From contig NC_134026.1 of the NCBI RefSeq assembly GCF_964204645.1, forward strand, positions 1,426,001 through 1,490,000: a DNA stretch of 64,000 nt, given 5' to 3'. The DNA comes from Tubulanus polymorphus. Lineage: Eukaryota; Nemertea; Palaeonemertea; Tubulaniformes; Tubulanidae. The translations under genes and the position numbers were made by a program. Shown piece after piece: positions 22,909 to 37,500 of this stretch; position 1 is the stretch's first letter; each line of letters opens with the position of its first letter. The notes under the pieces are model-generated. The model was not told the origin of the DNA, ran no database searches, and worked only from the letters and a program-made list of their open reading frames with translations.

Positions 22909-25900
22909 TCAATCTGGTTCGCTGCTGAGTATACCAACTTTTCTACCAACCCAGCGACATTTCTCTTTTACTTCTTCTTGCATGAGGTTGAAACACATCG
23001 CCAATACGGATAATCCAAACGCTAGGTAAAGAGCACAGGCCACCAGTTTCTCCTGCGAGGCCCACGAGCCCAATTTCATTCCTGGGACAATATCTCCGAA
23101 TCCTATAGTACTTAATGTTACAAAACAGAAGTAGGAACCGGTTAAATAGTCCCAGCCTTCCCAACGCGCGAACAAAATCGACCCGAAGAAAACGTACCCT
23201 GCAATAAGTAGTAAACACAAAACAATCGGGACTCGTACTTTCTGTTCTTTGTGAGACTTATGTTCGACTTCGATATCGACACTTTTTGTATGTTTTAGGG
23301 CGCTAATTCTATCTAGGTTGCGGCTTCTATGTTTTGCACTTCCACTGGCGCTACCACCGCTTTCTTCACCGGCGGCGGCTAATGCAAACATTGCTTCCGT
23401 GTCACTTTTCCATCGTTTATCCTTTCGACGATTTCGTTTTCGTCGATTTGATCTGTTACGACGTAAACGAGCTCGTCTAGCCGTTTCTTCTTCCTGAATT
23501 TCCTCTGGTGTTTTAGCCTCCTGTTCCGGATTGCTTTCGCCGAAACCGTTCGTCAAGTCGGTTTCCTTGCAATCCAACAACTCGTTGACACTGATCAAGA
23601 TATCTTCGTCTTTCAACAGAATTTTTGTATCTTCGAGCGACAAATTCCCGCTTTTGAATTCGTCGTATTGGTAAAACAAATCCGCAAAATCTGTCGGAGT
23701 TTCTACATGATTTTCCTCGCAATGTTCTAACAAGCTTGTCTCCGTCAACGTACTTTCACGATTTGGCGTATCCTTTGCGTTCTTGCCTCCTTTAGCTTCG
23801 TCTTTATTAGTTTTTTCTTTTTTAGTTTTCTTCTTTTTGCCCTTTTTATTGGCTTTAGTGTCGTTTTCGATCGGATGTTGTTGACTATTTTCTGGATCGA
23901 CGTCCGTACCGGCTCGTCGCCGACGATTCTGCTTCGAAGCTCGGAAACAAATACAACATACTCCGCAGCAAACCCGAGCGTATAACATTCGAAAGCAGTC
24001 CGCAAGAAAATCGCCGATATTAGCGAGACACAGGAAAGTAAGGGGTATTCCGATCAATGCATAAAGTATCGTCGCTACACGCCCAGTCTTGGTTTTGGGC
24101 GCCACGTGACCATATCCTGAAACAGAAAAAAAGAAACTAACAATTTCGATTCAAAATTAGTGTGTATTCAAAGGTCACGGGGAAAGTGACAATGAATGAA
24201 ATTACATTGACCGATGCAGCCAATAAAAGTAGTTTAGAAGAGTTTTACGTCCCAACAGCAAGTAACAGTGTAACCCTAGTGGGTCTTAAGAGAGATGGCT
24301 CACAACCTGACTATACGTAAGTAAACAGAGTTTAGTCCATGTATATGTCTAGGCAGCCAACGCCAGAGGTGGTTTCGAAGCAGGGACCTCTTTGTTCCCA
24401 GTCCTCCACTCAACCAACTTAGCTAACTGCACAGGATAAGTCTATTTGATCAGTAGCTATACAGATTGATGTCATACGATATATACGTATGTATTACGTG
24501 ACATATTGAGTAACACTATCCGAGCGTGTGATCTCGTTAATGGGATTTCTATTCGGGTTCTAGGCAGAGAAACTTTCTCTGCAGCTTTTGCCTGATATTG
24601 TGCAGACGGTAACAAGAAAATATTAGATTTCTGTGAGTGAGGAACTTTGGCTGACATTGGTTTTATCCGTGTATATCAAGAAAAATAACGTGATCTGTAC
24701 AGAGCGATTCGGCTGCTAGATAAAAGGATTATAGAACACTGTGGAAGCAAAATCTTTTCAAGTTTGTCTGTTTTTGCTAAGAAAACATTATTTTTTACTA
24801 TCTATCCATTTGCTTGTACCTACTGTCGGTGCGCACATAACTTAACGTTGCGAGGTGCAATACGCGTTGAAAAGGTCAGAATTACTAACATTCTCTGGAA
24901 ATAAATTACGCAAACGAACATACTGTTCGAAACAATTACTTCAAAATATTTAAGGAGCCAGACCTTGGTAATTGGTGCTCATTCACTATGCGCTACACCT
25001 GTCCTTTTACAAGTTCAGTCCCGTAAAGCGCTACTACGGTCATTACTCTAACGAAAGATTTCTAGATCATTAAACTAAATGGTTCTAGAATTGCCGAATT
25101 CCAACGTGAATGAAGATAAAACTATTGCGGTAACCGACGCTGTTAGTAACGGATGGGGTTTGTTTGAAGTTTCAGCTGTTTATTGAAAATGAAAGGATGA
25201 ATGTCTTTTGTAAAAACACTGATAGCTATCGGCATTCGATATAAAAATCATTTACATCCACGAAAAAAATGCGACAATTTTTGCAAGTTGAAATTTCGAA
25301 TCTTTTCCTGAAAACGAATATTGTGACTGCGTTTGCTGATCTAATTGCGAGCGCATACGAATCACATTTTCCATATTACGTTTGCGAACACTTATTGAAC
25401 GCAAATCATCAATGTGAGATATATCTTCGACTGTTCGAAAAAACCCTGGATGCACTTGTCCTTCGAAACCAGTACCATATACACTCACTAATATCCCGAT
25501 AATCTAAGAGAGACAGAACTAGTATGTTAAAATCTCGTGACGAAACCTCTTCTCTATCTTCGCGATATAGAATTTTCGTCATCTTGGTGTATATATTAAA
25601 AATGAAAATTCTCTCGGCAACAGACTCGTTGGCGGGTCAGATGAGTTGTAAGAATTACTAGGGATCACATACTCAATCAATATTTGTTAATATGTTCGCG
25701 TATTCTGCAGATATTTGCGGAAAATGTCACTTTGAGCATCTCAAGGATTTTTCGAGTGGCGTTCGCGACGCACGACGGGTATTCTTTTTAACGATTTAAC
25801 GTTTAAATTTGACGTTAAGTTATCTAAATGACGCGGCGACTCGTCACCACTAAGAGTCTGGCAAGTTGCATACGTCCCATGTGAAGCCGTACTCTTTCTC

Positions 25901-28900
25901 ATCGTATTTTCCAGTATATAACATATCCATGTTCTCAGTTTTTGGTGCGTTATTAATATTCACTTCGGAATTGATCGTCTGCAATGTAAAACTTACTGAT
26001 ATATGGCCATTCACAACTGACGTCATCTTTCTTATAAAGTATATGCAGCTTTTCATAACGTTAGAATTAAGTATACGCACTCTTGTAAGCGTTAGTCATT
26101 TGTAACGATGAAGAGAGTAAATTACTGTTAAGAATTTCATGAGCTGCCAATCAAAATATGTATATATATATATATATATATACCAGATATATAAAAGTAT
26201 CTGATAGCAACAGTTCAAGGTCGATCCAGAAAAATATGGACAAACTGTTTCAGTATTTCATGCAAAAACTGTTCAACCAAATTTTCCGATTATCAAGTAA
26301 TGATTTGCATTTCATCGCGTTTCATTTGCCACATCACTTTTAACGAGACAAAAAAGAAATAAGGGCGCACATAACCACGAATCCCCATCGTCTTGTTACT
26401 GGCCACTTAACTAATTCCTTAACTAATCCGCTTTTTTCTTAAAAAATCATTCTCTGTTCGATGGCATCGTATAATTTTGTAACGCAATTATGAACATTGC
26501 CCTTTCAGTTTATACCTGAAAATTTCGAACGCTGCAAAAACAAATTCATAAATCATCGTTTTGTATTGAACATGGATGTTGATTCATCAATTCATCGAGC
26601 TGCTATTTGACATCTGCTCCTGATCTTGGACGGCGTGTGTGCGTGGGAAACAGTTCATGAACAATCTGACGGTAGAACCTGGGACGACGTTGATATCTTT
26701 TCTTGTCCGCAACTTAGGAATTTGGGAAGTGGACAAATCTACACACACACACACAGACCGCCGATACGCATGTTTCGGGAATTAGAGCAATGGAAATTAT
26801 TCCCTGTTTTCAGGATATTTCACGCTAAAGAATCATCCGAATTTATTCAATCTCGACAGCTCTTTTGCAGGCGCTTTTCGTAGAAATTTACTCAAAACAG
26901 CTTTTAGCATTAACATACCTATAAATAGCCTGGACGCCGGTGTTTACCTGGCACTTGATAGGCGAGATGTTAGTCAAACGGACAAACCCAAGAAATAGCA
27001 GGGTTTACAACGTTTATATCGTTGATAAGAAATACTAAATCGGTTCCTAACTGTGCAGGTTACAACAACGTTTCAGTCGCTTTATGAATAAGAATTTGTG
27101 AATTCGATATCCGAATCAAAATGGTTGAAATTAAATATATATAACTGACGAAATGTTTGAGTATCTTTCCGAGATTTACTTCGGACATTTTGTACAGGTT
27201 TTTAAACAAAAGACACGAATGTCGACGGTATTGTAGAACGTGAAATATTGCATATAACAAAGCAATAAACACGGCATAGGTTAGTTTGGTACACGAGTTG
27301 TACACGGTAGTTTGGACAACTAACAAACGTTTTACTAATAAAAGCTCAAGGTTTTATCGGTAATAAACGGTCCAGTGAATGCTACAGATTCGGAGATGAT
27401 ACTGATTCTCGAGCAGATAGCGAAAGAGATCGTTTATTTCCGGACAAATATGATTTCGTGACTTAATTATAATTACGTCTGCTATTTTCGGCCGCTGTGC
27501 TGCGTATGTTATTTACGCGGAATTTTCGCTCTGTCTAATTTTTAGCTGCAGTTCAATCAGTCAGATTATTCCCGAAATGTCGCCATGCTTGATTAATTAA
27601 TGGCTGTATAATGTTGAGCCAGACTCTTAAGTCAATATTGATCCCTTATTAAGTATATTACGTTGGGCCACAGCTAATTATAACTATGGAACTAGATTTG
27701 AGACTTCATTTTCATAAATGGATATTTTTGAATTCAAAGTTCAGTAAAGAACAGTCCACGAGAAAAAGACTAAATGAATCGTGCTGCAAAGATTCGTGAA
27801 ATCTTAAGCTTGGATTGAAACTGCTACATGTACAGGATCAGATAGAGCGATGGGAATAATCACTAATCTAACATTGAGAACATTATTTAGTAAGTAAAAC
27901 CTTTACTAGAAGTACTAATCAATCATTTAGAGTAAACTATTTCGTACATGACCTTCAAACAGTAAGGTTCTCCTATACGCCGTGTCTTATTCCTCGGTTC
28001 AAGGCTTGATCAAAGTTCTTACATACGATAAACAGTTACTTACATATTCCACTGTATTGGATAGATATATACATAATAGTTATATTGATGATAACAGCTT
28101 TAGCCCACCTGAAATCAATCACGTTGCTTACACAAATTATGAAAGCATAAAAATCGTTAAGATACAATAAAACTTTGAGATATTAAATAGATGAAAAAGT
28201 ACGCTTCAAATGTTCTTGTAAAAAGGTAGGTTTTAAGATAACGTTGATGGGCTTTCACTGACATTTCTAATGATAGAATTCCATAGATAAGAAGCAGAGG
28301 AGAAATACGTTTCAGGTGAAAGAGACTTTCCAAAAGATGACTTCGCCCACGTTATTACTAATCATCGTGAATCCCTAGGGTTTTTTTCGTGGTTCAATCA
28401 AGCGCCATCGATTAGATAACACGTCACAGGGATTTGGAACGATTTGATCAAGATTTCATACAATTTCTGTAAAGGAACCGCGGATTATTTTCGTGCATCA
28501 TAATTCTTTCTTCATTATCACGGTTTTAGCGCATTGAGTCTTGGTGAAATGAAAGACAGCCATAAATAAGTTGCCGATGAACGCTTTTCGCACAGTAGAT
28601 AGCCGTTATTTTATATAGACGAGTTACGAGACCTTTGGTGAAGTAATCGAACGGGGTTATTTTCAGATAAATCGATCTATTTTAGAATTAAATGATCAAA
28701 AAAGCATCGCGTTAAGAAGAACATCACAAAATCCAACTATATACGCTTTTAACCGACGTAACAAACCATTACCTATCACGCTTTAACAAGTGCTAATGTG
28801 TTTTATTCTATCGTCTACTGTATTTTCCAGACTAAGGTCAAATTCACAGGCGATACGCATTTCCATCGCCGAGGAGCTGGATGGCTTTATTTCATCGTAA

Positions 28901-31900
28901 ATAAATCTATCCATCAACTCGATTTCTTCGCTGAAAAAAAAATCCGATTCTCAATAAAACGTCGTCGCGCCGTTTACACGAATTATACGAATATCATTTT
29001 TCGAATGAAGAAAATATTGCTTTTGTTCGTGCGAACTGCATGTTTCTTTAGCTGAAATCTTTTTTTATAACTTCCGTAAATTCATTACCCGTCAGACAAA
29101 TAACGCCTATTATTCACAATCTGATACGTTTTATCGTTTATTTACGTACATGTTTTTCGTGAGTTTTACCGTTACTGGCAAAAGGTTAAATATGCAACAA
29201 CAAACAGCTTTAATGATAGAATTGAATGAAACGTTGATCCAAACCTGGATCTTGATTACTTAATGAAATAACGGCCAACGTATTTAAGACCTGTTTCAGG
29301 ATTTATCTCAGACAACCTTATAGTTCATATCTTTTATGAATTGAAATTGACCCAGACATAAGTCAACTAGACTCATCAACTTCGAGAGATTTCCTCGAAT
29401 AATCCGCTCCGTTCTGCGTGAGTGAGTATATTGAAACAAGAGCTGATATTGATGAACTCCGACAATGTCAACACGTATTACCTACTTCACACAATTTATC
29501 ATTCTGACATTAAACACGATTACATTCTAACACATAAAATATCACCATCTCTAAAATTCACTTCAGTTCGGATATTTTTCTTACGCCCCACAAAGGTGTG
29601 GTGGCGTAAAATGACACCAGTGCGTGCATTGAAATTGCGACTGAATCTCTTATAACCCTCAATGGTTCGATTTAAGAATTATTTATCTCTCTCAGATTCG
29701 GAGACAATTCGTCTCTGATTTGATGAATCAAGTTTAGTTATTCAGGGAAATGTCAACTACAGCCCACGACAACTTACCCGAGAGTTTGGAATGCGAAAAT
29801 ATAGAAATTGTTGACGTTTTATATCTAATTAATAATTGATGAGAAGGATTTCTGGGAAATTCAATAATAATAGTGAAGACATGTGGTGTTTTGTTTGAGA
29901 AGGTTTTGAGGCGAATGTAGGATCGTGGAGATTCAGATTGCGTGTATATGGTAGTATCTGATGATGAAAGTAGACATATACTCAGATCGCACTACCGTTT
30001 ATCACATGGCGAATGTGCACCCGAAGTAAATAATAGACCCTTATCGAATGTGCAGTGAGATGTATCCGAACTCAAGTCGGAAATGAACTTAATGCTGACA
30101 TTAAAAGATTAAACCGTTACAACGACCGTGGTATCTCTGTAATGATGACGTCAATCATGGCTGACCGATGAAAGGCAATTTATCTTTTTTTGGATCCGAG
30201 AAAGATCGGCTGGTTACGAATAGAACAATGTAGTTATATCTTTATATGGCAATATCGCAGCCTTGTGCAGTATATCTAACACTGAAGAAAATCATCAAAA
30301 CGATTCATTTTCTGTTAATTCGCCGGTAGAATATAGTTTGTTAAAACCGAATTGATATTTATTGAACTGATAAAGACTGATTTTGATGAAACATCGTACA
30401 CTTCATTGTACGGCCATTCCAACCAGCGACGCAGAAAACCCGTTATCGCTGCTTTGCAGCTACATTTGATATTAAAGTATCTAAATGTTGTAACTCGACA
30501 TTTGACACGATTATCATGATCAGGAACACAGTGCATTTTCGGATTTTATAGAGATGGAGTGATGTTGATCATCCGGTCGCCTTCGCGTATAGTCAAGCAT
30601 TTCTAAATTTTAGGAGGGAAATATTGTAAATCTCAGATCGTTATAAAGATTTCAAAGAAGTCTGCGCATAACGGTTCGAAAGTGCAGCGCAAGTTTGAAC
30701 CCCTGGTAGCGGATGGTATCGACAAGCACCAATCAACGTTAATAACTCGGTTCGCTACAGCACAATGGCGGGATATGATAAGATAAAGTTATTTTACGGC
30801 TCAGTGTGAAATCGACCGAACGCGAAATGAATTTTTTTATAAAGATGTGTTAAGTCGGTATCATTTACCTCGGCTTGGTGGAACAGGTGGCATTTTAAAA
30901 TAGTTAATAAGCAGCTAATGAGCGCTCGCCACGTAAAACTTGCGAAATCTGTTTCTGTCTGATGATATAGTCCGGCGGTGTTACGTATCTTTATAAATAC
31001 TTCCTTCTGTTTAGACAGATGTAAAAACACTTTCAATATTATTGTCAAATAAGACGCAATGCTTCTCTTGCCATTGCTCAATTCGTTGTGTAAACGCATG
31101 CCGCATATTTTGACTGACAGCATTTTTGCTTTTCCTGCGCCATGTGCGTATATAAAAATAAAACAACATGGAAATGGATAAAGGTCACGAAGAAGAACGT
31201 GTAATAAATATTACGGAGCAAAGTGGTTCATACTTGATTGTCGGTAAATTCGCAATATTCTCCGTAAAATACAACCGCGTAGCAATCGTTGACAGAGACT
31301 TGGCGTCGAAAGTCTTGAAAAATTATACGGTTTAAGATTTACAAATACTTCGATTTTTCAAAAGAAATGATATTTAGTTCTCATTTGATAAAAGGGTTTT
31401 CTTTTGTTCGCATAACAAAGACCTGGAAGAACAGAAAAAAAACTTATACATAAGTAACTAAGTAAGCTAATCATTATATACTCATATAACAATGCCCCAA
31501 ACGCAACCTCTTCTCACTACAAGATCTTATCTATACATTTCTTATCACGGCGTGCTATTCCTGGATATAAACTTCAGACACGCAGGATTAAAACAGAGAA
31601 CAGATAATAATGATAATGCTGGCGTTTGTCTCTTTAGAATAAGTATCCGAAATCTCGCAGGGCTTTGTGTGCGCAAAATAAGCAGAAAGTATATTCGATT
31701 TCCTAGCAATTGGATATCTTAATACCTCTCAACTATTTGAGCTGATTACCTTCAACAATAATTGGCGGTGAAAAATCTTTGCGAAAGCAAAAAAAAGAAA
31801 GAAAGAAATGCAGCCCTGGATTTGGAGTTTCATAAGCCAATCTAATATTTTGAAGCTGAAATAAATGGTAGAGAATACGATATGACATATGGTGAATTGG

Positions 31901-34543
31901 TGTTTTTTTGCGGCGTACATTCAGTATGGACTAAAACCCATCTAATTGGCGTTCAACGATGCGTATATAATATGCATATTTACTAGTTACCTATTAATCA
32001 CCGAATCAATCTTCTCTCCGAACTACGATATGCTCTAAAATATCGTAACATATCATATCAAATCTCAGCTTAGGGCGGATTAGTCGTTTTAGTGGGCTTC
32101 ATGATTCAAATTGTCAGGAAAACAATGAAAAAATAATGAATAAAAACGATGTAATATGATACATATTTCGAATTAGAAAATGTTCAATTTTCTTCGTTTT
32201 GCCCAAAGCATTGCTGTATATTCAATTTTGATATGATCGTGACGTCGTTAAATCAGTAGACAAATATAACACGACGATGATACTTCATTATAACCGCACT
32301 TCTACGAGCCGAGAGCCGCATAATCGTTCATTGCCAATGTAATAACTAATGAACTTATGTTTCCCAGGAAAAACACTCGCACAAGGGCATCATTTATATT
32401 AGAACATTATACGTATGTGAACTATAAATAAGATCCATCAGCAGACGTATTTCTAATTACCGATTAGCAACCAGTTCAGGTGAATTAAACGCTTACAAAT
32501 ATGTTTGTTACCGCCATTATTATTGAATTACACTAATCATATAAAAAATTGACTTTTTCTTACTTTAGTTCTTTCTTTTATCTTTGTTGAATGATTAGAT
32601 CTTTCTATTAAAGATCGAAGAGAGATTTCTCTCTCTCTTCGTGACTCAATATCTGAGAGGGATGTTTTTCTAATGTTTTGTTACGTAATGTATTGATAAC
32701 GATGGCTTCATTTACGTAGGCGTATAGACGGTGGATTGCCAATTCGATAAAAAAAACTCTTCTCATCAGTTTTGTGCGTTCACACTTTCCAAAAAATACA
32801 TCATCAAAAGTTGTTTGTGAAGGAGAGAGAAATTGTACAGTTGACTCCTATAGCCGAGTAATACATTGCATTAACTATTTTAACATACCGACATAATGTT
32901 CGTTGTCACAACTGGAGTACCTCGCATGTCAGTTCCGAAACGTTAAGGCTTCAAGCACTTTATGTACGAATTAGATTTTAAATTGAATGTAAATAGTGAC
33001 TTCTTCCTCGACTGCCTTTCGATTTCTGAACAGCCTGTTGTTCAGTACTGAAGAAACTAATACAGGCTAAGATGTTTTCGAAGCGAGGATCAGTGCTATA
33101 TTTGGCCCATTTTCGATAACAAATGAATATGCGGAATAATGAAAATCTTCTCGGAAAAATTGAGCAATTCTTCATATGTTTCCTGTTTGTATGAAATCGA
33201 TTAATTTTAGTTTTACCGCGAATTTTGTATTATCATGAACCTCCTGTATGTATTCATCCATGATTTGCAACACTTTTCAGACTATATTTCTCACCAGCAA
33301 GTTATAGATAATAAAAGTGCGAATTATCTTACAAAAAACCGAGGTAAACGCAAACTAATGTGGTCAATAGATAAACCATGCCGTAAATAAACACAATCGT
33401 TTTGCAGAATCAAGATAAAACTTTTTCTTAAGTTATCTATTTCGGAATCTTTCAAATAATGATATTCGACAAAATTTGTTTATAACTAAAAGATTTCTCA
33501 TCTTCAGAAATGTAGTTCCTAAAACTTCGAAAAAATTCCTATCGATGATTATACAATCAGAAAAGCTATAAATTGAAGTTCCCAAATGTTTCTGAACATT
33601 CGATTTCCGCATATGAAGTTTTTTCTTTTCAAAATCACGTGTCTTACTTATAAACCTCTGTGTGTGTGTGGGGGGGAGGGGGGGGGGGGGGGTTGCGCCC
33701 ACAGTCGACATTCACGATAGAAAATAGTTCAAAAGTTCTTTGTTTAAACGAGTGAAAACAAGGAAAATATTTTTTTGTATCCATCGAATACACCTTAGAT
33801 TTTTTAAGATATTAACGAGACGAGACGTTTGTTGGCTACCGTGAATTAAGTAAATAAAATAGCTAAGATTACTTTTTGACTTGTGTAAACAAGGTTTAAG
33901 GTATAGGCAACCGTGCAGTCTGTTATTGACTGTATCCCGAGAGCACACATCAGAAACTACGAAATGATACTATACGTGGTGATATACTATGCTTACCGAT
34001 AGTCGTGATGACTGTTACTGCAAACAATAAAGCCCCAGCGTATGACCATTTTAATTCGGAGTTATCTTCGCCATCCCAACCTTCCGATTTGACGGCACGA
34101 AACACGTATTTCTGGTAGTCTTGTAGAATTGTATCGACTTCTTTAGAATAATTGCTAATCATATCCTGTCTAATTTGTTCGAGATCAATGGCTTTACGGA
34201 CAATTTTACTGACCGTTTTGTTACGATGTTCGCGAGCATATACATTCGTTTTTTCTTCGTTGGGCGCTTCCAACGCCTGGAACAATAAGCCACCCATGAT
34301 GGAATAGCCAACTACTAAACCACTCAGACCTATATGGGAAAACAGGAAGGTCCAAGCGGTCTTACAACAGTTTTTAAATTTGCGCCATTGGCGTCTAGTT
34401 CGTTCTTGTTTCAATTGTTTTTCGAGTTCGAGTTCGAGCTCAATTTGCTGAAGTTCAAAATCATCGACGGACGCTTCATCAGAAGTTCCGCCTTCGGCTC
34501 TAGATTTTTTCCTTCGAAACTTTTTTGAGAACATTGTCAACAT
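22909..34543 (-). CDS. Two-pore-domain potassium channel (K2P/KCNK, TWiK/TRESK-like)
   Basis: Two coding exons: 34543-33997 and 24116-22909, total 584 aa, separated by a 9.88-kb intron. Residues in order: charged N-terminus with a Glu/Leu-rich helix; TM1 (SHIGLSGLVVGYSIMGGLLF); extracellular cap with NKT glycosylation site; pore 1 TVITTIGYG, where the first Gly codon is split by the intron (G183); TM2 (ATILYALIGIPLTFLCLANI); a large cytoplasmic loop of about 220 aa with poly-Lys (KKGKKKKTKKEK), acidic and Arg-rich (RRNRSNRRKRNRRK) segments; TM3; pore 2 TLSTIGFGD; TM4; short tail. It sets background K+ conductance as a dimer in the plasma membrane. A big TM2-TM3 loop is TRESK-like, but the subtype cannot be fixed by eye. 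An intron in the pore-1 GYG codon is a known conserved K2P position. Confidence 0.9.
24358..24437 (-). repeat. tRNA-like sequence, probable SINE head or tRNA relic
   Basis: On the minus strand TTAGCTAAGTTGGTTGAG resembles an A box/D-arm. About 45 bp later CCTGCTTCGAAACCA resembles a B box/T-arm. Mismatches to the GGTTCRANNCC consensus and no clean acceptor stem argue against a functional tRNA gene. Confidence 0.4.
26159..26183. repeat. (TA)n microsatellite
   Basis: An uninterrupted TA run of about 12 units within the K2P intron. Confidence 0.9.
33661..33692. repeat. (TG)n followed by a near-pure G tract
   Basis: Five TG units run into six to seven Gs, one A, then fifteen Gs. On the plus strand it can form a G-quadruplex. 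It lies about 300 bp downstream of K2P exon 1 in transcript direction, within the intron. Confidence 0.9.
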
Positions 34544-37500
34544 CGCCCTACCTTCTAGCCCCCGACCGACAAGAAAAATATGATAATTCCTTCAGGCGCC
34601 ATTATCATTCTGCGGCAATTACCTCAACAAACCTACGACATTTTATCTCAACTTCAGCTGATGTTTCCTCGGAAATTCACTACGTTATTTTAAACTGTAA
34701 TATCCGTTGAATCGCCTCGTTTATGATTTCTGCCTCCTCTAAATAATCCAAAACTATATATCAACGTTAGAGCTCACGTGGAAAACTCTCAAATGATCAC
34801 GCACGCTTGCTGACAACTTCTGCGAAATATTATGGAATTACTTCACTTCAATGACTTTATCCTGAGAAAAAACAAACGTTTTTTTATCGAGAAAACGAAG
34901 TACGTCGTGAATCACCGATACAATAGGTACGTAATCACCACTTATTTTCGAAACAAAACAATAATTTCCCGTATAATTTCTGCGGCGTAAATGTTCCAGC
35001 TCGAGAGCGACTTCGATGATTTACGCCTGCTCCAACGGCGGAAGACCATGAAATACAGTCTCCCACTACAGCGTATCGTTATTGCACCTGTAAACTTGCC
35101 GACTAGAGCAGGCCGCGATTTATTCGCGGTGACATTTCAACCTTTTTCGAGAAGCAACAACTAGATACGTAAGAACCCCGTCCTATTCTTGCGTACATAC
35201 GGAACGTTACCGCCGCAATCGCAAGTAACCGCCTTCGTTTACATTAGTTGAACGCCAAGTGTTGTATGCATCTCTCCATCTCTCTCTAGTCTTTCTCTCT
35301 CTCTCTCTTCCCTCACTCTTTTCCCTCACTCTCTAACGCAGACGGCTTGGCTATGAACCTACAGTTTTCTTTCTTCTTTTACGTTCGTGGCGATAATAAA
35401 CGAGTATAGTTTTAACTGATGAAATTATACCACTTTTCACCCTGAAGTACCGGTCGACCGAGCAGACGTTAGGCACGCTGGTAAACTATGACGTCACTCG
35501 CAAACTGTAATTAATGGTTTGTCTGCTGAGGTATTGTAAACACTGGAAGAATTGGAGATCATATGTGCCGTGATCTGATATGAAAAATAAATGCTGAATG
35601 CGATGTTGTACTCCCAGACTATCACCAGGATATCGAGTAATTTCTCGCAACTATACAAATAAAAACTTTCGCGAAAAGAGCTTCATAATATGCTTATCAT
35701 TGAAACTTGTTGAACGCCCACATAGAATTCAGATGAGAATAAGCAAAAGGCTATGCAACTTCGTCTAACTATGGTTTTTTAATCGGATTTTTGTGTCTGT
35801 AGAATGAGCATCATCGAAAACCTGCTCAGAGAGAAGGGTGGACTTTTTAGCAGAAATAAAAACAATATTCGTAAAAAAAACTCGTGGGTTGGCTCGAATC
35901 CCGAGGGGATATCGTGTACAAATTTATTGCCTTCATCGAAGCGATATATCAAGATCAACATGTTACGTCAAAACATATTGGAAAGAGGAAGAGATTATAA
36001 GAAACTGTCAGGGAAAAAACGATTCGAGTATAGTGTTCAACTTCGAGAACATAAAATGCTTAGATTAAAACTGACAAAACATCGATTCTTCTTCGTTCTA
36101 GTTCATAGTCTTTTTTCGGCAACGATTATCATAACCTTTTCTTTATTTCTTTAAAAGACACTTCTATATTCGAATATTCTATCTCGTAGCGTGGACGCTG
36201 TTACGCATACGAGGACCAACTTCTACAATAGGTTTGACACTCAATGTTAAGATTAGTTCATTTTCAATGTTTCGACCGTCACATTCTAACAGAGTTCTAT
36301 GTTACTGAATCCAATTGCCTACTACAATGCTGTTTTAAGTACTGCTAAGTTTTTTTTACTAAAACTCTCATGGATGTAATGATGATTGGGAAATACTACG
36401 ATATGGGCTCTGAAAGGTACAGACGGCAGTATCCCGTCATATCATTCGATGGATGCCATTGATACATGATGGAAATAAACCGGAAGACATTAGTCTACAG
36501 ATTTGATGAGAGTAGCACGAGTATACTTCAATGATATTGAATGATTTCTAGTAGGTGATCATCTCTTATCCCATTTCACGAGTCAAAATCTACGTGACGT
36601 CTCGGTATTGATGGTAGGAGACGGTGCGTATATACCACGTACCGTGCGCTTACTAGAATTCAAGCTTCGCGAAATCGGTGATATGAAATATATCGTGAAG
36701 TGCAATTGAAAATTCAAAAGACTGCATCTCATCACTTCGACGAAGCGTTTTACGAGTATTTGTCTGGATAATGACTCGGGTAAAAAGTGGATGACGACAT
36801 TTTCGGTCAATAGGCTCCGCGAAGGATAATGATAGTATTTGTCAGACGGTGGAGTGAAGTGATGCGTATATATCAGTAATTAAGCAAGTCCTGTGACCGA
36901 TTGATCCCTTATGAATGGATAAGTCATCATTAGATAATCGACGTCAGCTTGAAAATCATATCAGACATGAATCCGGGTAACTTGTTTTCATCTGGGTTTT
37001 TTTAACGAAGGGAACAAGATCTATGACGACAATGACGTATTCATTACTTAAAGGAGATTCCGACTAGTTTCTTTTGTCGTATAGATGAGACTTCAGATGA
37101 TTTAGTCGATCGCTGTATTCAGTTTGGTTAATGTTATCGATACACACTGCAGACCCTCGCACTGAGGAAACTGATATGAGAACCGCGTGATGTTCCCTGC
37201 TGCCGAACGTTGAGGAGAGCTCTTCATTTCGCGACTGAATTTCCTATTTGCATTCTCACACGAATATTGCTAGTTCGAGAGGCCAGAAATCTCCTTCTTC
37301 GGTTTTCTTGTCAAATTTGGAATACATATATATCGGAAGATCGTCAGAAAACCGTCAACAGAAAACCGTTATCGATACGTGGACGAGAGATACCGAAACG
37401 GCCCCCATATTGGACTTTATACCACAGATTTCAAGGTCTTATCGAACGGTCAAGCTTTTGAACTTTATGAATCAGGGTCATGTTTGTAAAAAAAAAGGTC

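Larger units (their letters stand above)
24117..33996 (-). other. Large intron of the K2P gene
   Basis: 9.88 kb with no exon or recognised gene on either strand; ORFs up to 109 codons look random. It contains (TA)n at 26159-26183, a tRNA-like fragment at 24358-24437 and a G-rich tract at 33661-33692. Regulatory elements may be present but none is identifiable from single-sequence inspection. Confidence 0.6.

Noticed and set aside
30794-31123. 109-codon minus-strand ORF in the K2P intron
   Set aside because: No signal peptide, domain, splice context or promoter; length is unremarkable for random AT-rich DNA.
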